A DNA stretch of 64,000 nucleotides from Aplectana chamaeleonis. Lineage: Eukaryota; Nematoda; Chromadorea; Rhabditida; Cosmocercidae. Of the stretch, positions 12,075 through 23,215 are shown piece by piece; position 1 is the first letter of the stretch; each line of letters opens with the position of its first letter. The translations under genes were made by a program, and so were the position numbers. The notes under the pieces are model-generated. The model ran no database searches. It had not been told where the DNA came from and saw nothing but the letters and a program-made list of their open reading frames with translations. Where the stretch lies: NCBI GenBank assembly GCA_029168955.1, contig JAPDOI010001511.1, positions 1 to 64,000 on the forward strand. Direction: 5' to 3'.

Positions 12075-12737
12075 TTATTGTTGATTTTTTTTGTTGTTGA
12101 ATGAATTTTTTTTATGAATATTGAAATGGTGATGTGGAGTGGAGCCACATTTTCTTTCACCCCCGGCATGTAGCTGGTATGAATGAAAATGAAAAATGTT
12201 ACAGACAAAGAGTTGAAAACACAAACGTAAAAAAAAGACGTCACGAAAGAGTGCACGAAGTGCACTACGGACGGATTTGGTCAAATTTTGAATTGCCGCC
12301 GCATTGCGACTGTGCAGCCATTCAAACCGGAAGTGGTCGGTTTGCGCGGGACAGAAAAGGGGACGAGGGGCCGTGAGCGAGGAATTCGGCCGTTCTCTCG
12401 TTTTTCTTCCTCTGGATCTTCTAGGGGTCTTAGGGCCCTCCACCTGGGTTAGCATCGTCGCTGGAAGACGTGCGCCTTTTTGCCATCCTAACCCGCTGCA
12501 ACCTTTTGGAATCGCATATTCGCCGTGATTTTTGGAACTTCACCTCGCCGCCGTTCAACGACATCCTGCACCACTCGCCTAGGAAATCGTCATCTACGCC
12601 ACATCATCATACCTGATAGCTGCCTCTACCGATTGATTGCATATAGTTTCTAGTCATGAATATTATCTTAGTTCTTTTGTGAACCTCGCAGCGGTTGGAA
12701 ATCGTAACCACACACGCACACTCTCACTCATCCTTAC
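12075..12737 (+). repeat. 3' LTR
   Basis: This matches 1-579 from about 12,167 to 12,737. The left boundary is uncertain because the 5' LTR is truncated; it probably lies between 12,060 and 12,150. After the shared CTCTCACTC the sequence departs at TAAATTCATTACAG, which is flanking DNA. No clear purine tract could be fixed upstream. Confidence 0.8.
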
Positions 12738-13826
12738 TAAATTCATTACAGCCGTCGCCTGCATATGGGAGCGGGCGTCACGCGCGGGCGTGGCTACAGG
12801 TCTTTCATACTCCAAGCCACGGCCGCGCCTGCCGCGCTGGCGTTGAGGAGTAGGAATAGCGCCTTAGGCACAATCCTTAGGTGTGGAATGCAAGGATGAG
12901 CGAATTACCGTTTTTCGATGGTTTCTTGTCATCCGATTTTCGATTTACGACTAAGGAAGGCACTACGGCACGCGTGTGACCAGGGTTGGGCAGGCCGTTG
13001 CGTTAATTTTCGTCGGAGCTACGACCCCCCCTTGTTGACCGAGATTTGGAAGTAAATTTTCAAAAATTTACGATCCCCCTCTCGAGATGAAAAATTTCTT
13101 CAGCTCCTTTTGAGTGACAAATTTGGGGAAATTTCAAACTTGTGGTTATAAAACACAATTTTCTTATTCCTACCTCATTTTACCTTTAAAATTGGTTTCG
13201 AGAAATTCCCATTTTTCTCCAAACATTTCACGAGCCCCACCCCCAAATTTTCAGCTTTTCCGACAATTCCCAAAATTTCTACGACCCTCCCTTGCGCCAG
13301 GTCGCAACCCTGCTCAACCTTGCGTGTGACGCCCACTCCGCCGTGGCGGCGACGGCCGTAATAACGTTTCATCATTTTCATTATTAACCCATCTTCAATT
13401 CCCTTCCATATCACAATGATTAATTCTAGTATTATCTTCTACTACCATGATAGTGAACGCGAGTACAGATTTTGCTTGCTTGGCAAAGTTAAGGCCCACT
13501 TCAGGCCGCTCCGCTAATGCGTCGCCGCTGGAGTACTCATAGTCTCCGCAAGCGTGTGACGCGCGTAGAAAGTATTCATACCGCGACGCTCGCCCGCGCG
13601 TGATGCGCTCTCGTTGAGGAGTATGAACAGCGCCTAACGCTTTAAAAAGCTCAAGAAAATCGGAAATACCCTAATGGGTAGATAAGACTCTGGGATGAGC
13701 GGATTTTCGACCTCTCATTTTCTGTAGTTTCTGGCGTTCCGCTTTTCGAACTTTGAAGACAATAACTTCCGGTTTTAAAAATCGGTCGGTGCCATTTCAA
13801 CTGATAAAAAAAGAACATCATTCCAG
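12738..13826. other. Interval between the retrotransposon and DNLZ; repeat-derived, no gene seen
   Basis: Two related GC-rich blocks lie at about 12,755-12,865 and 13,500-13,640. Both contain GTTGAGGAGTA followed by a close variant of GAATAGCGCC. A segment at 13,010-13,330 has repeated phrases of the type CGACCCCCCCTTG / CGACCCTCCCTTG separated by AT-rich stretches. The missing 5' exon or exons of DNLZ were searched for here and not found. Confidence 0.5.
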
Positions 13827-14147
13827 GGTCCGAAAACTTTCTCACGAAATTCGTACGAGAAAGGTGTTGTGATTGTGACCTGTGATCAGTGCAGGAATCA
13901 CCACATTATCGCCGACAATCTTGGGTGGTTCCAGGATTTCAAGGTATGTCTTCACCAGAGAGTTTTTTGATGCTCCAGTTGACTAATGTCCATTCGTTCC
14001 CAGGGGAAGAACATTGAAGAAATTCTAGCTCAACGAGGTATTGCAGTTAAGAGAGGGGTTAGCATTGAGGCCGACATTTCATCGCCAGTGAATAAGGAGG
14101 TAAGTAGGGGGCACAGTAATCGCTTCTCAAATGTAGAACATAGTTGA
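13827..14147 (+). CDS. DNLZ: DNLZ / Tim15 (Zim17, Hep1)-type DNL zinc finger protein, 3' part
   Basis: The family comprises mitochondrial matrix proteins that keep the mitochondrial Hsp70 soluble and support protein import. Exon 13,827-13,943 follows the acceptor ATTCCAG and encodes [20 protein letters not shown], then GWF: the second CxxC pair plus the [10 protein letters not shown] core that defines the DNL finger. A 60-bp intron (13,944-14,003) precedes exon 14,004-14,099, which begins [12 protein letters not shown] and continues the same frame. The end is ambiguous: reading through gives a stop at 14,147, whereas splicing at the GTAAGT at 14,100 to an acceptor near 14,185 gives KEGD and stop. 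The first CxxC pair and any targeting peptide must be upstream, possibly on the far side of the retrotransposon. Confidence 0.87.
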
Positions 14148-14340
14148 GAAAGCAGGTAGGAGTGTTTAGCTTCTTTCATCAGGGTGACTGAATTGGAATC
14201 GTCCAAGGACGCCAGCCCGGTCGCGTCGCGATATTCGGTAATAATGGTTGCTCGCTTTTGATCAGCGATTAGCCCGACGAGATCGTCTCCAAATCGGCCA
14301 TTCTCGATGAAATTGGCGAAGTGATTAGCCATTTGTTACC

Positions 14341-14347
14341 TTTTCAG
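14341..14347 (+). promoter_or_regulatory. Likely trans-splice acceptor before COQ4
   Basis: TTTTCAG lies 10 bases before the COQ4 ATG and 150-200 bases after the DNLZ stop. That spacing and an unpaired acceptor are what a downstream gene in a nematode operon shows, with a spliced leader joined here. The alternative is an ordinary cis intron with a further 5' exon of COQ4. Confidence 0.45.
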
Positions 14348-14357
14348 GGTATTAAAC

Positions 14358-16773
14358 ATGACTAGTCTCTATCCTGGTCATATTCCGCTATCCACGGTCT
14401 CCCGTATGTTGTTGGGCGTCGGCTCGGCAGCTATGGCGATTTCGGATCCACGTCGAGGTGATATGATAGCATATATGGGAGGGGCTACTGCCTTCGAATC
14501 AATTCTCGACAATATACAGTTAGTCTAAACTTTTTACCTGTCCTGAAGGTTCTAATCCTCGTCTTCGTTACAGCAAACGAATGGCAAGTGACGTTGTTGG
14601 GGCGCGCCTACTCCAGGAGCGTCCAAGGGTCACCAATAAAACTGTCGACCGTGCATACCTAGAGTCGTTACCAGATAATACATTCGGGAAGCAGTACGCT
14701 AAGTCAGTTGCTGAATATGCGGCATTTCTGTCTTTAACTGGGCGAGGTGTATGTCATCCATTTTTCAGGTTTTTGTCCGGGCTGAAAACGTCGCCGGATG
14801 CTAGGCCACCGGTGAAGTTTGTCCAAAACGAGGAACATCTCTATGTGATGCAGCGCTACCGGGAAACGCACGATTTCAATCATGTCCTTCTTGAGATGCC
14901 TACCCATATGCTTGGAGAGGTAGGTATTGCAGGACTTTGGCGAGTACGGTTTAGCTAACGGTCGTGTCGCGGCAATGGCTGTCTGAAGAGCCGCCATGAT
15001 ACAGCGCGAGCCTAATCGCACCTCATGGCTTCTGTGGTTTATTCTATATCAACAGAGGAGGGAGAGCACTTATTTACCGCCAACCATACGCATTACGATT
15101 CCTAAAAAACGACAAGTGAGCTTATCAAAATGGAGAATAGGGCAGAAATACAATCTAACTACTGGAGATTGGAGTTGGGCCGGGATCATTCTTCCCGCGA
15201 CGCGCGACAGCGACACTGCATATCAGGCATACCGGTAGTATGACTCCGGCCTTAAGAATTTATAAGCTGTGCCTTTGATAAAAAAACTCGTCCTCTGGTT
15301 TTCGTGAAAATCGAAAAAAAACGGTGTCTTATTGCAACATTAGCTTTGAAAAAACGAGCGCAAACGGGCTCAGAAGAGTCCTATACGGCCCTAATTCCCG
15401 ATTGCGCAAAACCTTTCTGCTCACGGAAGGCCTTGCACGAGCGTAATTAGGGGCGTATAGGGCTCTTCTGGGTCCATTTTTTTCTATGCTAATGTTGCAA
15501 TAAGCCACCCGCCTTTCGATTTTTGACGACATTAAGAAGTGAATCTTGCTTTCGTGTTTTCTAGGTGTGGTTCATCAAATCTCAGATATTTTTGGGCAAA
15601 GCAAGAGTTCATTATACGGTTTCCGATTTCATTAAAGTAGAATCTCTTTCGAGGACTCCGATGCTCTAATGTTCGCCTTTCCAAAAGATTTGTATCCTCT
15701 ATTTCGGATCCAAGTTCACTCTGTTCCCAAGCGCGCGTGTGCGGAGCGAGAGGAAGAGAGTGGGAAAGCGTGTGGAGAGGAAGACACAGCATACGCGCGC
15801 GAACGCACGCAATCGACGGAAATGATTTTCACTCCGAAACGGATGATACCTATCGCAGCAGAATTCATTCTGATGCGCTGAGCGCAGGGGCCCTATCCAT
15901 CAAGGATGAACTGATAGGTTAAGGATATGTTTTACCGGGATTTTCTGCAGCTCTGCGCTCCATCTTATTATCCTATTCACCCTTGACTCATGGTTTTATC
16001 ACTATTAGATGTAGCTCCAGGCTGGAGAGCGCCTTAAGAGGCACTCTTGGGCGGGAGGGGCACGTGGGGCGGGCTAGGCTCCGCCTCTCAGCTTGAACGA
16101 GATTGTCATCATAGTGCCTCTTTTACGATTGCTTCAATATTGTTCCGCCTTCAGTGTATTTTTACATTGTTCACCTATACTCGCTTAATAGGCACTTGGG
16201 AGACAATCTCGTCCGCCCTGAGGGGGCGGAGCAAGACCGCCTACTCGAAAGTGCCTACTTGCCATTCCTAGAAGGTCTAAGACTATCGAAATTCGGCATT
16301 CCTTCCAAACTGACATGATATTCAAGTCTGAAATCTTGCTCATTTTTTATGGAGATGAAGGCTAATTATCCAAACTTCTAAGTGTTCCATATTGTTTTCT
16401 TCCAAAACTTCGTCTTTGAAATTGAAGTATAATTGTTTGAAGGTCACGGTCAAGTACTTTGAAGGAATCCAGTTCAGTCTTCAATGTGCGTGAGTGCCGG
16501 GATTTTCGGAGCAGCACGGTTGCGTAAGAAGCGAGTGTTATGTTTTTTTTGTTAATTTGCAGTATAGATTGACTAGTATCAACTCACATTCAGATGTTAA
16601 TCAGTATTTTTTTCAGTCATCGTCGCCAATTTCTGACGCGTAATCACCCTTGGATTGTCGAACAAGCTCAGAAAGCACGATTTTTCCTGGCAGTTGATTG
16701 GGAGAACCACTGGGAAGAGCCAATACCGGAACTACAGGAACGTCTTGGTGTTATACCATTGCATTCCTACTAG
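14358..16773 (+). CDS. COQ4: COQ4, ubiquinone biosynthesis protein
   Basis: COQ4 acts on the matrix side of the mitochondrial inner membrane in the coenzyme Q synthesis complex. Exons: 14,358-14,518 ([20 protein letters not shown]..., the family start block), 14,574-14,702, 14,769-14,919, and the last exon 16,617-16,773. Phases agree across the first three exons (161, 129 and 151 nt; introns 55 and 66 bp). Exon 3 ends with [17 protein letters not shown], the H-D-x2-H-x11-E zinc-binding motif. The last exon ends [17 protein letters not shown] and then IPLHSY and stop, matching the family C-terminus. An exon is needed between 14,920 and 16,616. The stretch [14 protein letters not shown] near 14,941-14,983 looks like it, but the frame there is broken and no clean splice pair fits, so either sequence errors or a lesion are present. 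Expected length is about 230 aa, normal for the family. Confidence 0.88.
15309..15530. mobile_element. MITE family A, copy 1 (foldback)
   Basis: Imperfect inverted repeats: a left arm at 15,309-15,394 and a right arm at 15,445-15,530, each about 86 bp and mirroring ATCGAAAA..., TTATTGCAACATTAGC and AGAAGAG..CCTATACG. No coding capacity is visible. It lies in the large intron of COQ4. A related copy is at 24,091-24,343. Confidence 0.8.
16036..16254. mobile_element. Foldback / MITE-like inverted repeat
   Basis: The left part (AGGCACT..., GGCTCCGCC..., ACGAGATTGTC) is mirrored by the right part (GACAATCTCGT, GGGCGGAGC, AGTGCCTA). Arms are about 80 bp with mismatches around a core of about 60 bp. 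It lies in the last intron of COQ4, 360 bp before the final exon. Confidence 0.7.
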
Positions 16774-17534
16774 TTAATTACTAGTTCGTATAGTTATTAG
16801 TTAGATAAAACTCTCAAATTAAGATGCGGGCGAGATTGTAGAATTTAAATACATTTGCTAAAGTTCTAATTTTTTTGATGTGATATGTTGACTTTAGTTT
16901 CCTAGTTGCTGACTTTAGAAGTTTGCTCAAAGCGTTCAATTTGATGTTTCTTGATTCCACTGAACATTTTTCTCCTTTTTTGATGAATTGTTTGTGTTTC
17001 TTTTTTGTTTCAACATTAGAGGTGATGGAACCTTACATATTGGTTACTCATTCGGTCTATAGTTTCATGAACTATCGAAAATATAGCGGAAGGCTTGAGA
17101 GTGGTGGCCGCGACGGGTCCTCACGTTTGATCTACGCCGCCCACACATAGTACTTCAAGTTTCATCAGTTTCATTTCTTTCTTTCAAAGTGGGCATCAAT
17201 AAGGAATCAATATTGTGATTACTGAGATATTAATTATTATAATAGAATGAAAAGCATTAAAATTAGGGATGTTTTTTGGAGAAACAGACCCGGATTTTCG
17301 ATTTCTTCGGGACCTCTATCAGATTTATTCACATGTGAGATGACTTTGTTGGCTAGTATCTAGTGATGTTTATTTTTTGGGAGCCTCGATTTTCTCACCC
17401 GTTGTAAGTGAACTTTCCGCGCTCCAACCCATATTCCTGCTCCACCTCCAAAACTCGTCGGTGACGTCATTCAATTGCTCATCGCCGGCTATTAAGGTAT
17501 TCGCTAGTATTTATACCCCCACAAGGTCGACAAA

Positions 17535-20500
17535 ATGGCGAAAAACATGGAGAATACGAGTTATCGGAAGATCGATGTTGACGCATACGATCCGGAAAAT
17601 TACGATGAAAATGAGGATGGTGAGTAATTTTTACTTGAGATTTAATATTATCTCGCATCTCTAATTTTTTCGTTTTTCTGTGGAGGGTATATGAAAGAAG
17701 ACTGAAAACGGAAGTATGCAAAGCGTAGGTAGGATCTGCGGAAACGAATTGTATTGCTAGTATCTGTTTGGCATCTATAGTAAAACTGCGCAGTACTCCG
17801 TCCCGAGCCGCTGTTTCCGAGAAGTCACAAGCTTGAAAAGGTTTTTTGTGCTTTTTGTACCTTATAAAACGCGCATTAGTCTTCGGAAAATCCGGAAACG
17901 GATCTCGTAATTGTGTTCAGCTCCCAAAACTACCCCACTGAGCAAAGTTTGAGAGAAGGCACATTTTTCAAACTTTGTGCAGACTGACAGCGTTTTGGAC
18001 TTGCACGGATTTTCGGTTGGGCGTTTATTCATACCAATTAGAGGGCTCTGATAGTTAGGAAAACGTTGCAGATGTGACTTCTAGGTAGGTTTTTGGGCGC
18101 TGATCTTGAATCTGTGATTAAATTGTCGATTTTCCCTAGTTTTAAACTTGATTCGTTCAAAGCTTCCCATCGGAGGAAAATTTGAGGGCGAAATGTGACT
18201 TTTGACGACTTCTAATGCTGCGACAGACATGACTCAAAATGTTTCTCTATGGTGTACTTGGAGTGCTAAATACGAGTCCTAAGTCCGTTTATCGATTTTT
18301 GACAGATTACGGTAGGTATACGGTAGTTTGGTCAAAGTCTCAGATTTTACTCAAATTTGTATACGGGCTCCGACACTGGCAGCGGACTCCTACAGGAGAA
18401 AACGACGATCGCGGTCTCCCACAGGAGCTGTGTTATCGTGTAGGAGACCGAACTAGAGCGAAGCGGTCTCGTACAGGACACGCTGCCGCACCGCTTCCAT
18501 TGGGTCTCCTACAGGACAAAACAACTCCGGTAGTTGAACCCGCGCGGCATACGGTACGCTTGCGCAACGGGTGGAGAGCCGATTCGTCCATTGAGGTTCA
18601 CAGAGGCGCCCCCTTCATTGATTGATTGGGGTGCTTTAGAGCCGAAGTTCCTCATTTCTTGAGGAATGGGGGAAGAAGACTATTGGGGCTTCATTCCCGA
18701 TAGTAAAATTTGCCGTTGATAAAATTGTCAACGGGGGAGTGTGAAAATCACGCTTCGATTTAAAAGAATTCGAAAACCAGGCGATTTTGGCTAGATTTCA
18801 GCAAACGTTATTTGAAATTCCCTCCAAGCTACCGTACAAGTTCCGGTCTCCTACAGGAGAGTAATAGGACTCCTACAGGAGAAAACCAGGACTCCTATCG
18901 CAGGGGAGACTAGGACCCCCCAGCGGACTCTCGTAGGAGTCCGCTGCCAGTGTCGGGGGGGAGTAGTTATCCGGGGTGGAGAATACGAATTTGACGTCCG
19001 TTTGTCGATTTTTGAAACATTTATGCAGGTTTTGCCCCCTAAATGACACTGTACCTACCGTAATCTACAGTAAATCGCAGAATTTAGACAAACGGACTCC
19101 AAATTCGTGTTCATCACCCTGGATTACCCTTATATACTAGTTTTGTGCAAAATCCGAGAAATTTTTTCGAAACACGCAAAAAAAATGGCTGATCCCTTGC
19201 CTTTCCGCGAAGCTTGAAAAACGCTTATAATTTTTTGAAACCTGCAGTTCGGGGCGGCAAATTGCGCAGATTTACTGTTGAGCCACAAGAGATACACACA
19301 AACAATACTAGTCGCTTTCGCCGAAGCGATAACCTTAAAAAAACATTTCCCTTGTAAGTTGAAGTTTTCTTCGCAAGCAATTGGCTGATTTCGGTTCTCC
19401 TAACCTTATCAGTGTCATTTTTCTTCGATTTACTGGATTTGCTGGACATGATAAGCTAGGAGTGAACGAGATGTTTCAAAGGCTTTGTCTACGAGACTTA
19501 GCACAGAACCAATTATTTGATCGAGTAATATTAGAATATAGAAATTATATAAAAAAATATTAGAAAATTTTAGATTCTAATATTGTGAATATTAGGAAAT
19601 TCTATATTTCAGTTTCCGAAATTCAAAATTCTTAGTTGTTCGGTTCTCGAAATTCCTAAATTTCTGATTTTCTTTGAAAAAATTGCAACTTTCCGGAGTA
19701 TACTATAGAGTTCCATTCCAGCTGGAGATACCCCTGGCCTTGGTCCAGATGAGCGTGCAGTGACGTCGCATCTGCAAACTAATCGATTTGAGGATGCTCT
19801 CCATGCTGCATTGTTGAATCCACCACTGAAATGTAAAAATCAGGTTAGTTTTTCTGATCCTGCGCATGATTTGTTATACACAGCCGTAGAATTCACAGTC
19901 GGTCAAAATCTTGGTTCATTCATTTTATTTTGAAAAAAAAAAGACATTTCTGTCCCTATCGGGCCAAATTACGGCCCGCAGTCGCGGACAGCCGCTGTTG
20001 CAGCACGTGGCACCATGATAATCGTGCTAGGATCATCGGATCCCGTTACGATCAACTTTTTTTCCCAGAAAGATTAGCATTGTGCTGCGTGCTGCAACAG
20101 CGGTTGGCCGCAAGTACGGAACGGAATTTCGTTACGATAAGGACAGTACTTACATACTCTAGTTTGCGAACTCCGTTGTTCGTAACCATCCGATACTGTC
20201 ATCAGGGGTGTAGAACCTAATTCTGACTTTTTTCGATCCTTTTCTAGTTCTACATTTGAATGGAAGACGTAACTGAAGACAGAGTCACGTCCGAAGCCTA
20301 ACTAAAATACTGTAATCTCACCGTACATCTGCAAAAAATTGAAAATGATTGTCAGTTTTGCGTTCAGCACTCTCAGGCAACGACCAATGATCAAGTATGA
20401 GTTGAAAATCAAATTTTCAAGGTGTAGAGTAGTGCCAAAATACAGCGTACTCTGTGTCAATCTCAACTTGGGAAAACATCTAACAAGGGAAGTATGCGAA

Positions 20501-22969
20501 AACGAATTGTATTGTCAGTATCTCTTGGGCATCTATAGTAAGTCTCAGCAGTATCTCGTTGGTGGTGGTGTTTCTTCTTCTTCTTCTTTACAGCCACGTC
20601 GAGGGTACTGTCATAGGTTGAGGAACTGGGCGACCAATAATGGATTCGTCCATAGGTCCATTGTGGTCAGCGTGGTTGGTCCCTCCGGACAATTGAACAA
20701 ATGTGCCGTATCATGGCCGTGGCATCCACAGTCTGGGCACACGTCCGATTTGCTGCTGTCTATCCTGCTGACGTAGGCCATGAGCATAGTAGTGACCACA
20801 GCGCAGCGATATCAGGGTGCATCTGGCTATCCTTCCGAGTTGAGACTCAGATGTGCAGACCCGAGGCGGCACCACTTCCAGGATGGAATTTACCGCCGCC
20901 TTTTCCAGATGACACCGCACGAACAGTGTGTGCTCCTCGCGCAACAGGCGAAGTCGTTCTTGCTGTGAGTCGTGCCATCTTTGCAGATTGGCTTTGCTTG
21001 GAGCATCGGCAAATGGCCTTCTGGTGCCTCTCTCCCCGACGGGGTTCCGCACTCCCCGTGAGGGGTGGTTGGGTTCCTTTATGATATCGATGAAAAATCG
21101 TTGGGCCTGGAGCTGACAGTGCCCCTTAACTGGTAATAATCGTGTCTCCGCATGCAAGTGCTCGAGTGGGGAACTTCTTGCACATCCGATAGCTATACGA
21201 AGTGCGGCAATCTGCACACGCTGCATCTTAGCTCAGGAGGTTTCTGATACCAAGTGCTGCCACACCGGTGCAGCGTACTCCAGAGCGGGCTGAAGTATGG
21301 CCTTGTATGTCGTGATGATAGTTTCCTGGCTGCTACCCCCTGATGCACCGCCTGGGGCTCTGTGCATACTTAGCTTCGCTTTGACAAAAGCCTGCTTCAG
21401 CTAGGTGTTCTTATGAAACCTGAGCGATGCATCCAGCACCAGACCGAGCAGTTTGGGTAAGCGAGCAGCAGGTAATCGATCTCCGTCCCACTCGACATGC
21501 GGGTGAGCGATGTGCTCCGATGGATCCGTTGTGAGTACGGATGCCAACGATTTGGATGCAGAGATCCTTAGCATTTTGCGGTCAAAGAAGCTTTTCAGTG
21601 TGACCAGGTACTCATTGATCTTGGAGGCGGCCACATGTATATCCCGATCCCGGCACATTATTGTCATATCATCGGCATAGGCGACCACCTTGATATCCTG
21701 GGGAGGGGCGGGCATGTCTTCGAGGTACAGACTGAAGAGGGCAGGCGATAAAACGCCGCCCTGCTGGACTCCAGCTGCAATAGGGATACTATTGGACACA
21801 CGGTTCTGGAACATAACTCTGGCTCGTCTGCCCTTGATGAATGCCGATACTGGTGTTTCCAAGAAGCTATAAGCGTTTTGAAGCTTCGCAAAATGGCAAT
21901 GTTGGGGTGTTCTAAAGAAATCGCTTAAAACTCATATAATGGGGGTAATCTAGGGTGCTGAAAATAAATCAGGGGTCCGTGTGTCGAAAGTCGGAGGTTT
22001 ACTGTAGGATACGGTAGGTGCCATGCCATTTAGGAGGCAAAACCTTTCTCAAAAAACCAATCCTCTTATGTAAATCAGGGGAGAAGATACCTATAACTTT
22101 TTTCATAGTGGTGCTAGGCAGCTGCGAAGGGCATATTCAGACTCCATGTCTAAAAATGATTCTACAAAAGTACATTTCATTTAGAATGGCCAGTTGGACT
22201 GATAGTAGTTTCCTGGTTTGATGTGCTCTGTTATAGCCCGTTGTTAACTGATAGTGAATATTTAGTGAAATATTTTCATGGTTCGTTCAGGCTGTGAAAG
22301 ATAAGGCAACAATGCTGGTTGCGAAAGTGTTGGGTTCGTTCAAGTCTAGTGAAATAGAGCCCGTTGTTAAGGTAGAATCTTGTCTCCTTTCAAGTAGTAT
22401 GTAATATTCAGGGTTTCAATTGTGTGTATTCAGAAACTAAGTCTTGACGAGGGTGATGTTTTGATGAAATACGTCTACAAAGCTATGGAAATAACGCCTG
22501 AGAACGCTCTATGTCAGACACTATTGTCTTGGCATTCGTTGGTGAGTCCTCTATGCCTTTAAAACCTGCGATTTATGTATTATGAGAAGGCCCCGAATAA
22601 GTCGACATGTACTATCGTTCTCTGGGCCAAATTCCGGTCAGCATTTGCGAACCACGGCTATTGCATCATACGGCACGTGTTGATCGTGATGGGACCACTT
22701 GGTCCCGGCACGATTATCACGTGTTGCATGATGCAACAGCCGTAGTTCGCTACTGCGGACCGGAATTTGGCTCGGAGAACGAGAGTAGTTGTATGTTAGA
22801 GACTGAGTCCACTATAGATGAAGTCTTCAAGACTTTACCGGAAATTGAAGGATTGGGATATCTCCTTACGTCAAATTATAGATACGCTTGAACAAATTTC
22901 ATTTAGCTGGTTGCTCGTTTCGGCCTCGGATCAATAATACGTGTGTTCTCCGACAGGAGTCGTCTCTGA
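17535..22969 (+). CDS. ARPC5: ARPC5, Arp2/3 complex subunit 5 (p16-Arc; arx-7 type)
   Basis: This is a structural subunit of the Arp2/3 complex, which nucleates branched actin filaments at the cell cortex. Five exons: 17,535-17,619, 19,722-19,843, 22,291-22,371, 22,434-22,541 and 22,907-22,969. All junctions have GT/AG and compatible phases, giving 152 aa, the usual family length of about 150. The N-terminus MAKNMENTSYRKIDVDAYDP, the middle block FEDALHAALLNPPLKCKNQ and the C-terminus FGLGSIIRVFSDRSRL are family blocks in the right order. The start is the first ATG of the conserved N-terminus. Introns 1 and 2 (about 2.1 and 2.4 kb) are filled with transposon-derived DNA. Intron 3 is only 62 bp. 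The gene ends 246 bp from the end of PIGN on the other strand. No lesion is visible. Confidence 0.96.
17713..19150. repeat. Interspersed repeat R1, copy 1, interrupted by a MITE
   Basis: Sequence in ARPC5 intron 1 recurs at about 20,490-22,215 and 35,700-36,850. Shared landmarks are AACGCGCATTAGTC followed by GGAAAATCCGGAAACGGA, the ATACGAATTTGACGTCC block and a CCCCCTAAATG block. No ORF of note. This copy carries the 587-bp MITE at 18,370-18,956. Confidence 0.75.
18370..18956. mobile_element. MITE family C with 24-bp perfect terminal inverted repeats
   Basis: The first 24 bases (starting CCGACACTGGCAGCGG) are the exact reverse complement of the last 24. Inside, the motif TCCTACAGGA or close variants occurs about nine times in both orientations, clustered toward both ends. 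No transposase ORF. A site without the element is seen in the sister repeat at about 36,486, where the ATACGGG flank continues directly into GGTCATTCAGGGTGG. Confidence 0.88.
19965..20185. mobile_element. MITE family B, copy 1
   Basis: Inverted-repeat element in ARPC5 intron 2. The left side (CCAAATTACGG, GCTGTTGCAGCACG) is mirrored on the right (CTGCAACAGCGG, GGAATTTCGTTACGA). It shares the CACG/GATAATCGTG centre and the GGAATTT end blocks with copies at 22,615-22,795 and 55,600-55,790. Confidence 0.72.
20569..21890 (-). pseudogene. 5'-truncated non-LTR retrotransposon (LINE), Jockey/CR1-like RT
   Basis: On the minus strand an open stretch (21,862-21,401) carries the RT finger-palm block GVQQGGVLSPALFSLYLEDM and the catalytic VVAYADDMTIMC. 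The following part (21,226 to about 20,620) reads as the C-terminal region, ending in a cysteine-rich motif [17 protein letters not shown] (about 20,740-20,690). The element ends at 20,569 in a (GAA)n-type tail. The 5' portion, including the endonuclease, is missing, which is the usual outcome of incomplete target-primed reverse transcription. At least one frame change separates the RT and tail fragments. It is inserted in a copy of repeat R1 within ARPC5 intron 2. Clade assignment from motifs alone is tentative. Confidence 0.82.
22615..22795. mobile_element. MITE family B, copy 2
   Basis: Inverted repeats mirror CCAAATTCCGGTC...GCGAAC with GTTCGC...GACCGGAATTTGG around a centre with CACGTGTTGATCGTGATGGG. 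It lies in ARPC5 intron 4 and makes up half of that intron. Confidence 0.8.
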
Positions 22970-23215
22970 GCCTCATATGTATCAAATTACGCCGTCACAT
23001 CTACTCATTTATCTATTTCACTTAAAGCTGTTTGTTTTCAACATTAATTAGCTATGCTTTACTACATCATTGAATCAGATATTATACATTATTATGATAA
23101 AGACTAGTAAGTCGCTTAATAAGCAGGTATTGCTAACAATGGAATGAGGCAAAAGTGGAAAGGCAGAAAAGACCTGTTATCAAAGGCACAGACATGACTA
23201 GGATAATATACGTAA

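Larger units (their letters stand above)
1..12737 (+). mobile_element. Ty3/gypsy-type LTR retrotransposon, degraded, with internal triplication
   Basis: Direct repeats at 1-579 and about 12,075-12,737 bracket an internal region that reads, in order, as Gag zinc knuckle, aspartic protease, reverse transcriptase, RNase H, integrase and an unidentified 3' ORF. RT-RH before integrase is the Ty3/gypsy order, unlike Ty1/copia. The normal element would be roughly 8 kb; this one exceeds 12.7 kb because the integrase plus 3' ORF segment is present three times. All reading frames are broken by small indels and stops, so no intact polyprotein exists as assembled. The left end lies outside the window, so no target-site duplication can be tested. 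It sits directly upstream of the partial DNLZ gene and could lie within an intron of that gene. Confidence 0.9.

Noticed and set aside
20611..21226. Separate host gene with a C-terminal zinc motif
   Set aside because: It continues the LINE RT fragment on the same strand, ends in a (GAA)n tail, and its 3' part is duplicated with a target-site duplication at 35,957-36,212.
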